Below, piece after piece: positions 15,814 through 22,976 of a stretch of DNA of 34,964 nt; position 1 is the first letter of the stretch; each line of letters starts with the position of its first letter. The notes under the pieces were generated by a model that was not told the origin of the DNA, did not search any database, and was given only the letters and a program-made list of their open reading frames with translations. Both the position numbers and the translations under genes were made by a program. This DNA comes from DASRIA01 sp035650255 (lineage in GTDB: Bacteria; Actinomycetota; Thermoleophilia; Solirubrobacterales; JBBDJG01): positions 1-34,964 of the forward strand of contig DASRIA010000062.1 in assembly GCA_035650255.1 (NCBI GenBank). The letters run 5' to 3'.

Positions 15814-16134
15814 TTGGTCCAGACATTGACTGCAGAGGTAATCGATAACCCCCAGCAAAGTCGCTACGAGCTCCGTGTCGACGGGCAGCTCGTCGGCTGG
15901 TCGGAGTACCGCCCGGCAGGAGACAGCGTGATCGTCGCCCACACCGAGATCGCGCCCGGACGGGAAGGCGAGGGACTTGCGAGCCTGCTCGTTGGCGAGA
16001 CGCTTAAAGACATCGGCGCGAGCGGCAGGACCGTCATCCCGACTTGTCCGTTCACAGCCTCATACATCCGGCGCCACGCTGAGCTCGCGGATCTCGTGGA
16101 CCCGAGCCTACGGGAGCAGTTCAAAGCAAGCTAG
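15814..16134 (+). CDS. Small GNAT-like N-acetyltransferase (YjdJ/NATD1 type)
   Basis: 106 residues. The compact acetyltransferase pattern is clear: NPQQSRYELRVDGQLVGWSE for the first strands, VIVAHTEIAPGREGEGLASLLV for the acetyl-CoA loop (E-G-x-G-x-A), then VIPTCPFTASYIRRH with the CPF-x2-x-Y-I motif of the NATD1/YjdJ group. Substrate is unknown for most members. TTG at 15814 is the outer start; TTG at 15826 (beginning LTAEVIDNPQ) matches where relatives usually begin and is at least as likely. Neither has a strong ribosome binding site. Confidence 0.85.
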   Translation: MVQTLTAEVIDNPQQSRYELRVDGQLVGWSEYRPAGDSVIVAHTEIAPGREGEGLASLLVGETLKDIGASGRTVIPTCPFTASYIRRHAELADLVDPSLREQFKAS

Positions 16135-16258
16135 TTGATCTCGACCCGTCCAGATCGACGACCGCGAAGAGCACGATGAAACGGTCCTTCGATAGGGTGC
16201 GATCCGCCTCCGCATGCTTCCCGCGTACGACAACGAGAGGTCGCCTGATGCACGTTCC

Positions 16259-16277
16259 CGGCCGGCATGGCCGGCCG
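16259..16277. repeat. Perfect 8-bp inverted repeat before the USP-like gene
   Basis: CGGCCGGC and GCCGGCCG flank the trinucleotide ATG (16267-16269), about 30 nt upstream of the USP-like gene start. It could be a hairpin in the leader or an operator. The enclosed ATG is in frame with the gene but lacks a ribosome binding site. Confidence 0.35.
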
Positions 16278-16308
16278 TCGCGGAGGCCGCTCTCCTTCCG
16301 TTGGGTGC

Positions 16309-16719
16309 ATGAGACTCCTGCTTGCAGTAGGGGAGGCCGCCTCCGGCCCGGAGCAGATTCCCGCCAGCGTCCGGTCGCTGATCGATGCAGCCGACGAGAT
16401 CCTCGTCATGGCGCCCGCCCTGCCGGGGCGTCTCGACTGGCTGACATCCGCCACGGACAAGGCGCGAGAGCGTGCGGACGAGCGCCTGCGGACGGTGCTC
16501 GGTCAACTTGACGAGATGGGCGCCACTGCCGAAGGCAGTGTGGGTGCCGACGATCCCCTGTTGGCCTTCGATGACGCCGTCCGGGAGTTCGCGCCCGACC
16601 ACCTCCTGATCGGGCTTCGTGCGGGCAACCGCAGCGGATGGCAGGAGAAGGGGCTGCTTGATCAGGTTCAGCAGCGCTTTGCCCTCCCCACGACGGTCTT
16701 TCAGTTCGCGGACGACTGA
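16309..16719 (+). CDS. USP-fold protein without the ATP motif
   Basis: 136 residues. ATG at 16309 opens with MRLLLAVGEAASGPEQIP, the first strand of a Rossmann-like USP fold; an in-frame ATG at 16267 only adds basic residues encoded by an inverted repeat. The middle is a helical pair (KARERADERLRTVLGQLDEM), then FAPDHLLIGLRAGNRSGWQEKGLLDQVQ and the terminal strand PTTVFQF. The G-x2-G-x9-G ATP-binding motif is absent (IGLRAGNRSGW instead), so it is a non-ATP USP relative. It converges on the F420-reductase-fold gene with 10 bp between stops. Confidence 0.7.
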   Translation: MRLLLAVGEAASGPEQIPASVRSLIDAADEILVMAPALPGRLDWLTSATDKARERADERLRTVLGQLDEMGATAEGSVGADDPLLAFDDAVREFAPDHLLIGLRAGNRSGWQEKGLLDQVQQRFALPTTVFQFADD

Positions 16720-16729
16720 GCGGTAAGAC

Positions 16730-17377
16730 TCAGCTGATGATCTTCACCGCGCTGCCGTAGCCGGTCCCGAGCTTCTCCTGCAGAGCCATGTGCAGGAACC
16801 CGAGGGCCTCGAGCTCGCGGGCACGCTTGAGAGGCCCGGCATCGATGGCATTCAAACCCCCGGCTCTGACGAGCTCCGCGACCGTTTCCTTGGCGCTTTC
16901 GTCGTCCCCGGCTATGAGGACGTCGAGCGGCTGACCGCCGACCTGACCCTCTACCAGCGTGCCGGCGAACGTGGTGTTGAAGGCCTTTACCAGCCGAGCA
17001 CCACTGGGCGCCAGCTTGGCAAGCTCCTCGGCCGCGGAGCTGTCCGCCGGTGTCACCAGGCCGTCGAAGCTCGTGGTGTCGACGGGGTTGGTGATATCCA
17101 CGACGACCTTGCCGTCCAGTTGGTCGCCGTATTGTTCGATGACGGACCGCGCAGGCTCGTACCAGACAGCCAGCACGACGACGTCTCCGCTCAGGGAGTC
17201 ACCTGCGGCGCCACCTTCGGCGGTCCCTCCTTCGCTCGCAGCGGCGGAGAGCTCGTCAGCCAACTGCTTGGCCTCGGCCGGGTCGTTGTCCAGGATCTTT
17301 GCGTTGCTGCCACCGGCGAGCACCCGCGTGCCTATGGCGCGGCCCATGTTTCCAGCTCCGATGATCGTGAGGTCCAC
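16730..17377 (-). CDS. F420H2:NADP oxidoreductase-fold protein (NADPH-dependent reductase family)
   Basis: 215 residues. GTG at 17377 follows AAGGGAG at a good spacing and begins directly with the Rossmann motif DLTIIGAGNMGRAIGTRVL. VVVLAVWYEPARSVIEQYGD, VVVDITNPVD and LVKAFNTTFAGTLVEG are the conserved blocks of the F420-oxidoreductase fold family. It ends with ELEALGFLHMALQEKLGTGYGSA. True Fno enzymes move hydride between NADP and coenzyme F420; many actinobacterial relatives of this length have no assigned substrate. An acidic Gly/Ala insert sits near residues 48-62. The LLM oxidoreductase at 27.2 kb makes F420 use in the host plausible. It lies 68 bp downstream of the DUF899 gene. Confidence 0.8.
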   Translation of the reverse strand: MDLTIIGAGNMGRAIGTRVLAGGSNAKILDNDPAEAKQLADELSAAASEGGTAEGGAAGDSLSGDVVVLAVWYEPARSVIEQYGDQLDGKVVVDITNPVDTTSFDGLVTPADSSAAEELAKLAPSGARLVKAFNTTFAGTLVEGQVGGQPLDVLIAGDDESAKETVAELVRAGGLNAIDAGPLKRARELEALGFLHMALQEKLGTGYGSAVKIIS

Positions 17378-17445
17378 GGTGTGCTCCCTTCGCTTGGGTG
17401 GTTCGGGTAACCGTGGATAGATACCCCTCGGCCGCCTGCGCCGAG

Positions 17446-18156
17446 TCAGTCGCGGTACTGATCGTGACGCTGGAGCCACACCATCGGGTCCGGCCCGAGG
17501 TGGTCCTCGTCGCGGCCCTTCGGCGTGAGCTCGAGGATCTGATAGGCGCCGTTGAACACGTCGATGCCGCGAGCATACGTGGAGTACGTGTGGGCGATGC
17601 GCCCGTCCTCGAGCTTGACGAAGACGCTGAGCCCCTGCATCTCGGTGAAGTAGGCCCAGCCGGTTCCGAAGTTGTAGCGCCCCTCGCCGGCCTCGAGCTG
17701 CTCCTTGGTCCAAGACACGTTGAAGTCATCGTTGAAGCCGCTCCCCAGCGATGAAACCCACGTGAAGCTCCACCCCATGCGCGTGCGGTAGGCCTCGATC
17801 TTCTCCAGCGCCGTGTTCGACGCCGCGATGAAAGTCGTGTCCCGATGTGCGAGATGGACGTCGATGCCATCGAAGTTGTCGGCCCAGAACGAGCAGCGGT
17901 GACAGCCCTGCGTCCAGTCGGGCCCGAACATGAAGTGGTAGATCGCCAGCTGGCTGCGCCCATCGAAAAGGTCGCTGAGGGTCCGGCGACCGGACGGGGT
18001 GCCGAACCCGTATTCCTTCTCGACGAGTACCCACGGCAACGCCCGGCGCTTCGCGGCGAGCGCGTCGCTGGATCGCGTGTGGGCCTTCTCCTCCTCTAGC
18101 AGGGCGAGACGCGCCGCTGTCCAGGCGTCGCGGGAGACCAGCGCATGCTCGCTCAC
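17446..18156 (-). CDS. DUF899 thioredoxin-like family protein
   Basis: 236 residues. The GTG at 18156 overlaps the stop of the HD gene (GTGA), which sets the start; open frame upstream is a shadow. DUF899 hallmarks: ARLALLEEEKAHTR, RRALPWVLVEKEYGF, LSDLFDGRSQLAIYHFMFGP, then WTQGCHRCSFWADNFDG with a CxxC at the thioredoxin-like active site, and FVKLEDGRIAHTYSTYARG near the end. The family is predicted to adopt a thioredoxin/AhpC-like fold; its biochemical role is not established, but the CHRC motif suggests thiol chemistry. It is soluble and translationally coupled to the HD hydrolase. Confidence 0.88.
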   Translation of the reverse strand: MSEHALVSRDAWTAARLALLEEEKAHTRSSDALAAKRRALPWVLVEKEYGFGTPSGRRTLSDLFDGRSQLAIYHFMFGPDWTQGCHRCSFWADNFDGIDVHLAHRDTTFIAASNTALEKIEAYRTRMGWSFTWVSSLGSGFNDDFNVSWTKEQLEAGEGRYNFGTGWAYFTEMQGLSVFVKLEDGRIAHTYSTYARGIDVFNGAYQILELTPKGRDEDHLGPDPMVWLQRHDQYRD

Positions 18157-18791
18157 TGCGAGTCCCCTGCGGCGATCGTCGGTGTGCCCGGTGGGCGGAA
18201 CATGCCCGGAATCGTGAGCGGACGCTCGCGCAAGCCTCGACGGAACTCCCGGCCGATCATGCGGTAGAAGTCCACTCGCGGGATCTCCTCGAACAGCCGG
18301 CGGAGCCAGCTGCGTGACAGGCCGAAGCGCATGCGCCCAGCCATGACCTCCACGAGGTCGGAGCGCCGTGTCAGCTCGACCTCCGCGCCCCAGTCCCAGC
18401 GCGACCGCAACGCATGATGCTGCTCGATCGCATCCAGGCACAGCGCAAGTCGCTGCGGCTCCCAGCCAAACGGCGCGAGGGTGCGCTCAGCGAGCAGGCG
18501 TCCATCGTGCGTGTACACGCCACCGGTCGAGACCGGCGGGAAGAGCCCGGCGTCATGGATGAAGGCCGCGCACAAGAGCACCTCCCGGTCCACACCGATC
18601 GCCCCCTCGCCGGCCATCCGCTCTGCGATCAGAAACTGGCGCACGCAATGGCGTTCCATGGTTCCCCCAGGCTCGCCCGTGGCCACTCGCAATGCGTCGA
18701 GCGAAGCAGCCTCCGCCGGGGTCGTGACCAGAGCATCCGCACGCTGCGATCCGATCCTTGCCGCCGCTGCGATCCGTTCAGATCGGGCCAT
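18153..18791 (-). CDS. HD-domain phosphohydrolase-like protein
   Basis: 212 residues. Metal-ligand order of an HD domain: His47/48 region in MERHCVRQFLIAERMA, the HD dyad in CAAFIHDAGLFPP, THDGRLLAERTL, then DAIEQHHALRSRWDWG with a further His pair. The C-terminal part is helical and Arg-rich (MRFGLSRSWLRRLFEEIPR). HD proteins hydrolyse phosphoesters, often of nucleotides; the substrate is not evident. It ends in a 4-bp overlap with the DUF899 gene. A palindromic promoter region at 18803-18831 precedes it, separating it from the TetR gene, whose stop is 37 bp upstream. Confidence 0.8.
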   Translation of the reverse strand: MARSERIAAAARIGSQRADALVTTPAEAASLDALRVATGEPGGTMERHCVRQFLIAERMAGEGAIGVDREVLLCAAFIHDAGLFPPVSTGGVYTHDGRLLAERTLAPFGWEPQRLALCLDAIEQHHALRSRWDWGAEVELTRRSDLVEVMAGRMRFGLSRSWLRRLFEEIPRVDFYRMIGREFRRGLRERPLTIPGMFRPPGTPTIAAGDSQ

Positions 18792-18802
18792 CGCGTGACC
18801 CT

Positions 18803-18831
18803 ACCATAAAGTTCCCCGATTGGGGAATTAA
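18803..18831 (-). promoter_or_regulatory. Candidate promoter with a palindromic operator in the spacer
   Basis: On the minus strand TTAATT (18831-18826), a 17-bp spacer and TATGGT (18808-18803) could be -35 and -10 boxes for the HD/DUF899 pair. The spacer and the edge of the -35 are filled by TTCCCC-N4-GGGGAA (18812-18827). That location suits a repressor, and a TetR gene is directly upstream. The same palindrome could instead be a weak terminator hairpin for TetR. Confidence 0.4.
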
Positions 18832-19454
18832 CCGGGTTTTGCCCGGCGGGCCAGGCCCTGGAGCCAGTCCTCGTACGCACGCAGCGCGCGATCGAGCTGG
18901 TCGGTTGCGCCCCGCTGGAGGTAGTCGAGTGTCAACCCCTCGAGCCCGGCAATCACAAGTGCATTCATGGCACTGCGGTCCATCGTCCACACCCACCCTG
19001 CGGCCTCCGCCGCGACAGCGCGCTCTTCGATCAGCCTGCCGAAACGCTCGCGGATCGCCACGACGTGAGTCGCGAGCTCGGGGTCCGTGAGTGACGTTGT
19101 GATCAGGTCGAAGTACGCGCGATGCAGTCGCGGTGTGGAGACCACGGTGTCCCAGAGCACTCGAAACCCGATCGCGAAGCCCGCGTCCGGATCGACGACG
19201 TCCGCCAAGGCCTCCTCTGCCTCGCCGAGTATCCGATCCCCCAGCCGGGCCACGACCGCTGCAAACAGCCGATCACGGTCGCCGAAGTAATAGCGCAGCA
19301 CTCGCTTGTCGACCTCGGCGCGATCGGCTATTGCCTGCATCGACGCCCCTACACAGCCGCTGTCTGCGATCACATCGATGGCGGCGTCCAAGATGCCGGT
19401 TGCGACCCGCTCTCCCTTCGGGGTCACGCCGCCGAGTCGCTGCGCATCAGCCAC
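18828..19454 (-). CDS. TetR-family transcriptional regulator
   Basis: 208 residues. The N-terminal helix-turn-helix spans about 18-65: ILDAAIDVIADSGCVGASMQAIADRAEVDKRVLRYYFGDRD, with the usual Y-Y/Y-F recognition end, followed by an all-helical ligand/dimerisation domain. Start is a GTG at 19454 without a strong ribosome binding site. Ligand and targets are unknown; the HD/DUF899 pair immediately downstream, with its palindromic promoter, is the obvious candidate target. Its upstream region carries one of the tRNA-Thr-like repeats at 19476, so its native promoter may have been rearranged. Confidence 0.88.
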   Translation of the reverse strand: MADAQRLGGVTPKGERVATGILDAAIDVIADSGCVGASMQAIADRAEVDKRVLRYYFGDRDRLFAAVVARLGDRILGEAEEALADVVDPDAGFAIGFRVLWDTVVSTPRLHRAYFDLITTSLTDPELATHVVAIRERFGRLIEERAVAAEAAGWVWTMDRSAMNALVIAGLEGLTLDYLQRGATDQLDRALRAYEDWLQGLARRAKPG

Positions 19455-19475
19455 GATGACATTCTGACCTTTCGG

Positions 19476-19494
19476 CGAAGCCCGGAGTCGGACT
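19476..19494. repeat. 19-bp repeat matching a tRNA-Thr 3' end (copy 1)
   Basis: CGAAGCCCGGAGTCGGACT is identical, in the same orientation, to 20278-20296. Read on the minus strand it is the 3' T-stem strand and 3' acceptor strand of a tRNA-Thr(GGU) plus 3-4 bases beyond the discriminator position. The match continues past the mature tRNA end, which favours duplication or site-specific integration over chance. No other tRNA part lies next to this copy. Confidence 0.65.
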
Positions 19495-19534
19495 GTCAGA
19501 TATTTCGCGTGCTCGGCGGCGCTGTGTCGCTCGT

Positions 19535-20167
19535 CTAGTACGCCGGGTCGAGATGAGAATGCTTGGCGGAGCGGTGCTGCTTGAGGCCGTTGAGCGTGTG
19601 CAGCCCCTTGCCACAGTCAGGGCACGTAACTCGCCACTCACGCTGGTCGTGCTGACGCATCCCCGTCGAACTGACACTTTCCCTGCGGTCCTTCTCGTCG
19701 TTGCCGAGGTACACGCCAACACCAAAGCCGATGCTCCCGGCAAGGATGATCGATACGTAGATCACGCTGAACTCGTCGTTCGCCATCGGCCGGTTCAAGA
19801 AATCACTTCCGAGGAGATCGGCGACTCCCCCGACCGCGAACAAGATCGCGAACGCCGCGAAAGGCATGATGGAGAAGGTGACGAGCACCGCGTCCCCGAT
19901 CGAGCCGGCTAGCCGCTTCTCCCTGTTCTGCGCCAGCCAGCCGAACACCCAGAGGGCGCCTACGACCACGGCGCCGGTCGCACCTCCGATCAGCGGAGTG
20001 ACCACGTAGACGAGCGTCGTGTCTTCGTGATTCCAGACCCCGACCGAATCGAGGACCAGGGCGCCGGCAACCCACGCGACGACGAGCGCAATCAGGCCGC
20101 CGCCAACGAATGCCACGGCCGTGAGCACCCAATCAATGAGACGAATCCGGGGTCGTGGGAGGTCCAC
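19535..20167 (-). CDS. Four-helix membrane protein with a C-terminal C2H2-type zinc finger
   Basis: 210 residues. Hydrophobic segments lie at about 11-40, 51-79, 91-120 and 132-156. After a polar linker (DEKDRRESVSSTG) comes a C2H2 finger: Cys182, Cys185, His198 and His203 (C-x2-C-x12-H-x4-H), with the hydrophobic Leu at the usual place (LNGLKQH). Bacterial C2H2 fingers of the Ros/MucR type use a shorter C-to-H spacing; this spacing is the classical eukaryotic-type one. It ends HLDPAY with no further domain. It is the only gene between two tRNA-Thr-derived repeats. The function is unknown: perhaps membrane-tethered nucleic-acid or protein binding, or simply a zinc site. Confidence 0.8.
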   Translation of the reverse strand: MDLPRPRIRLIDWVLTAVAFVGGGLIALVVAWVAGALVLDSVGVWNHEDTTLVYVVTPLIGGATGAVVVGALWVFGWLAQNREKRLAGSIGDAVLVTFSIMPFAAFAILFAVGGVADLLGSDFLNRPMANDEFSVIYVSIILAGSIGFGVGVYLGNDEKDRRESVSSTGMRQHDQREWRVTCPDCGKGLHTLNGLKQHRSAKHSHLDPAY

Positions 20168-20648
20168 GAATCCATCGTAATCTCGACCAATCGCCTTGCG
20201 CGCGAGTTTCTTCGGTGCTGGCTACGGTGCGGCCTGCTCCCGCACCAAACCGAACCTTCTGGCGGCACGGTTTCTCCCGAAGCCCGGAGTCGGACTCGAA
20301 CCGACGACCCCTTCCTTACCATGGACCTCGAGCAGAGGGAAGGCCGATCACTCGGGAGCATGTCTGGCGCACATCCGTCCCGCAATGCAGCCGCTTCCGT
20401 CGAGTGGCTGAACGCCGGCGGTGACTGCGTGCGTACGACCTGATGTGTCCGTCTTGTGTCCGCGCAACGCCGCGATCGCGACGGCTCAAGGTTCGCGCTA
20501 GAGACCGGCACGATGCGCGACGAGCGCGGAGCGGACTTCGTATCGATCTGGTGCGATCCGTTGCTAGGCCCCGTCGGCAGGAGTAGTGTGGGCCTGTCCC
20601 CGTCCAGAGGGGGATTGCCGTCCCCCGTCCCTCAGAACGGAGGTTGGC
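20168..20648. other. Intergenic region with a tRNA-Thr fragment
   Basis: No convincing gene. It holds the tRNA fragment at 20278-20325. Three overlapping short plus-strand frames read through the antisense of that fragment and give the familiar artefact peptide GVGLEPTTPSLPW. Just before the epoxide hydrolase there is a GGGGGA-N6-TCCCCC inverted repeat (about 20609-20626) and the ribosome binding site GGAGG. The rest shows nothing I can assign. Confidence 0.6.
20278..20325 (-). pseudogene. 3' fragment of a tRNA-Thr(GGU) gene (copy 2 of the repeat), candidate attachment site
   Basis: Reading the minus strand from 20325: TCC of the anticodon stem, loop ATGGTAA (anticodon GGT), GGAAG stem, GGGTC variable loop, the T arm GTCGG-TTCGAGT-CCGAC, then TCCGGGC acceptor strand and a T discriminator; CCA is not encoded. 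The 5' half (acceptor, D arm, first bases of the anticodon stem) is missing; upstream bases GG replace the expected CT, so the break falls within the anticodon stem. This is the usual appearance of a tRNA-borne attachment site left at the end of an integrated element. 20278-20296 is repeated at 19476. Confidence 0.75.
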
Positions 20649-21851
20649 ATGGCTACTGCCGCCGAGACCGGCACCGACGTACGTCCTTTCCAGGTCGAGG
20701 TTTCCGAAGAAGCGCTCGCTGAGCTGCGACGCCGGATCGAGGCGACGCGCTGGCCTTCTGAAGAGCTCGTTGCGGACCGTTCCCAGGGCGTGCAACTGGC
20801 GACGCTGCAGGCGCTCGCCCGCTACTGGACGACCGACTACGACTGGCGGGAGGTCGAGGCGAGACTGAATGCGCTGCCGCAGTTCACGACCGCGATCGAC
20901 GGGGTGGAGATCCACTTCATCCACGTCAGGTCGCGGCATGAGGATGCCTTGCCGCTGATCATGACGCACGGCTGGCCCGGCTCGGTGATCGAGCTGCTCG
21001 ACGTCGTCGGCCCGCTGACCGACCCGACCGCTCACGGCGGCACCCCCGAAGACGCGTTCCACCTGGTGCTGCCGTCCCTGCCCGGCTACGGGTTCTCCAG
21101 TGAGCCGGCCGAGCTCGGCTGGGAGGCCGGCCGCGTCGCACGCGCGTGGGCGGAGCTGATGCACCGCCTCGGATACCCGCGCTATGTCGCCCAGGGCGGC
21201 GACGTGGGTGCGCTCGTTACGGATCTGATGGGTCGCCAGGCGGTCGAGGGCTTGGTCGGCTACCACCTGAACCTGCTCACGGCGGTGCTCGCCATCGGCG
21301 ATCAACTGCCCAAGGAATCCGAACAGGAACGCGCAGCGGCCGAGGCGGTCGCGGTGTTCAGGCAAGACGGCTTCGGCTACTTCCTCGAGATGGCGACGCG
21401 GCCGCAGACGATCGGCTACTCGCTGCTGGACTCACCCGTCGGGCTGGCGGCCTGGCTGCTCGACCACGACACCGACAGCTACTACAAGATCTCCCGCGCG
21501 TTCGTCGACGGCGAGCCCGTGGGCAATCTCACCCGGGACCACATCGTCGACAACATCACGCTGTACTGGTTGACCGGCACCGCAGCGTCGGCGGCCAGGT
21601 CGTACTGGGAGGACGCACGAGCGCTGGCCGCAGCGCTTGCGAGCGGCCAGCCTCCTCCGGCGGTCTCGGTTCCGGTCGGTTTCACGACGTTCCCCGGCGA
21701 GATCTGGGCTTCCCCGCGGAGCTGGGCAGATGCGGTCTACCCCGGCCTCGCCTACTTCAACGAGGTCGACAAGGGCGGCCACTTCGCCGCCTGGGAAGAA
21801 CCGCAACTCTTCTCCGAGGAGCTACGCGCCGCGTTCGCCTCCCTGCGATAG
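20649..21851 (+). CDS. Epoxide hydrolase, EHN-domain alpha/beta hydrolase
   Basis: 400 residues. ATG at 20649 is set by GGAGG at 20639-20643. The N-terminal EHN domain (about 12-110) includes FQVEVSEEALAELRRRI and YWTTDYDWREVEARLNALPQF. The hydrolase core has the oxyanion motif HGWPGS (107-112), nucleophile Asp185 in QGGDVGA and catalytic His378 in KGGHFAAWEEP; SLPGYGFS is typical of the group. Members open epoxides to diols through a covalent Asp intermediate, like microsomal epoxide hydrolase; the physiological substrate is unknown. No signal peptide. It stands alone, just right of the tRNA fragment, with a hairpin following. Confidence 0.92.
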   Translation: MATAAETGTDVRPFQVEVSEEALAELRRRIEATRWPSEELVADRSQGVQLATLQALARYWTTDYDWREVEARLNALPQFTTAIDGVEIHFIHVRSRHEDALPLIMTHGWPGSVIELLDVVGPLTDPTAHGGTPEDAFHLVLPSLPGYGFSSEPAELGWEAGRVARAWAELMHRLGYPRYVAQGGDVGALVTDLMGRQAVEGLVGYHLNLLTAVLAIGDQLPKESEQERAAAEAVAVFRQDGFGYFLEMATRPQTIGYSLLDSPVGLAAWLLDHDTDSYYKISRAFVDGEPVGNLTRDHIVDNITLYWLTGTAASAARSYWEDARALAAALASGQPPPAVSVPVGFTTFPGEIWASPRSWADAVYPGLAYFNEVDKGGHFAAWEEPQLFSEELRAAFASLR

Positions 21852-21884
21852 CGCGTCGGTCGAGGCGGCGGCCGCCCAACGCGC
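21851..21884 (+). terminator. Candidate hairpin after the epoxide hydrolase
   Basis: Outer arms GCGCGT (21851-21856) and ACGCGC (21879-21884) enclose the perfect palindrome GGCGGCCGCC (21867-21876), beginning at the last base of the stop codon. It could fold into a GC-rich terminator; no U tract is present. Confidence 0.33.
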
Positions 21885-22053
21885 GTCGCCCACCCGACAA
21901 CGGAAACCACCAGCACAGAGATTGCCCCGATCTGGTCTGGGCCAGCAGCCGGACGACCGCGCCTTGCGCGACGGGCGTCACGAGCGGCGACGGCGTGGCC
22001 CTCAACGAGGCTGGCCGAGCTCGAGCTCTCCGGGGTGGCAGCGGCTCGTGCAC

Positions 22054-22842
22054 TCAGCGCAGCGCTTCGAGGAATCGCTGCTGGCTGCTGGCCCACCAGC
22101 GTCGCCGGCGAGCGAAGCGCTCCTCGCCGTTCATGGCAGCCCATATGGCCACGAAGTTGAGGTCGCCCCCTGCCACCCGCCGGCGCACGAACTCCTCGGT
22201 CCGGTCGAGGACATCGTCGAGGCACGCGCCGAGCGTCCGCCGCCCTGCGGCGCCGAGCCCGTAGGCGTCCGCCACGAGGCGCAGCCGACCCGGCCGGTCG
22301 GCGGGCCGCCACCCCAGGCGGCCGGCGTTGACGTCGTCGTCCACGGGCACGTACATGCGGGCGAGTGAGGCCAGGTCGAGCTCCGGCCTGCCGGGGGCGG
22401 CGACGTCGAAGTCGAGCAGGGCAACGGGTACGCCGTCCCGGAACACGACGTTCTCGGGGCACACGTCGTTGTGGCCCACGATCGGTCCGCCCGCGGGATC
22501 GCTGACGTCGGAACTCCACGCGAAAGGCGACGGGTCGAAAGCCGAGGCGGCGGCATGGAACCGCGCGATGAACCGGGCTAGTGCGTCGAGCGAGGCGTCC
22601 GCCTGCATCCACTCCGGGTACGGCGGCAGCGCCACGTCGCCGTCGATGTAGACGAGCCGCTCACGACCGTCCGGCTCGATGCCAACGGGGACCGGGGCGC
22701 CCTCGAACCCGGCGTCCCGCAACGCGCGCAGGAAGGCGTGGATCGCCTCTGCGTGCGGGCCGGCCGGGCGCAGGACGTGATTGCCCACCCGGACCACGCC
22801 TCCGGCGTTGGCCACCCCGCCGACCAGCGGGTGCTCGATCAC
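22054..22842 (-). CDS. APH/choline-kinase-like phosphotransferase
   Basis: 262 residues. Kinase-like catalytic motifs are GHNDVCPENVVF (His124-Asn-Asp126, Asn131) and LLDFD (144-146), the Brenner and DFG-equivalent motifs of the aminoglycoside phosphotransferase superfamily; GRPELDLA follows. The N-lobe is short (VVRVGNHVLRP, then HAFLRALRDAGFEGAPVPVG). Members phosphorylate small hydroxyl substrates with ATP; here the substrate is unknown and antibiotic resistance should not be assumed. The ATG at 22842 is supported by conserved N-terminal content. The adjacent genes are unrelated in function. Confidence 0.86.
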   Translation of the reverse strand: MIEHPLVGGVANAGGVVRVGNHVLRPAGPHAEAIHAFLRALRDAGFEGAPVPVGIEPDGRERLVYIDGDVALPPYPEWMQADASLDALARFIARFHAAASAFDPSPFAWSSDVSDPAGGPIVGHNDVCPENVVFRDGVPVALLDFDVAAPGRPELDLASLARMYVPVDDDVNAGRLGWRPADRPGRLRLVADAYGLGAAGRRTLGACLDDVLDRTEEFVRRRVAGGDLNFVAIWAAMNGEERFARRRRWWASSQQRFLEALR

Positions 22843-22976
22843 CCCGTCTTGCTACCACCCGACTCGGCCCATGCGTCGGTCGCGAGCCACGTGCTATCTG
22901 CGCAGCGGCTGAGCGTGCGGCCCGATGTGGGCGACCCGCACATCTCGCATAGCGCGCGGAGCGCAAGATCGACGAA

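Noticed and set aside
16711..16740. CTGAG-N8-CTCAG inverted repeat between convergent genes as a terminator
   Set aside because: Five-base arms with an 8-nt loop and no T tract are too weak to call.
20278..20400. Complete or intron-containing tRNA-Thr
   Set aside because: No D arm or 5' acceptor strand pairing with TCCGGGC is found upstream; the break lies in the anticodon stem and no group I intron features are visible.
20155..20443. Short plus-strand frames encoding GVGLEPTTPSLPW-like peptides
   Set aside because: This peptide is the antisense translation of a tRNA-Thr(GGU) 3' half, a well-known annotation artefact.
22843..22976. GATGTGGG / CCGCACATC imperfect inverted repeat as an operator
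   Set aside because: The arms do not match at full length and the repeat lies downstream of the VOC stop rather than at a promoter.
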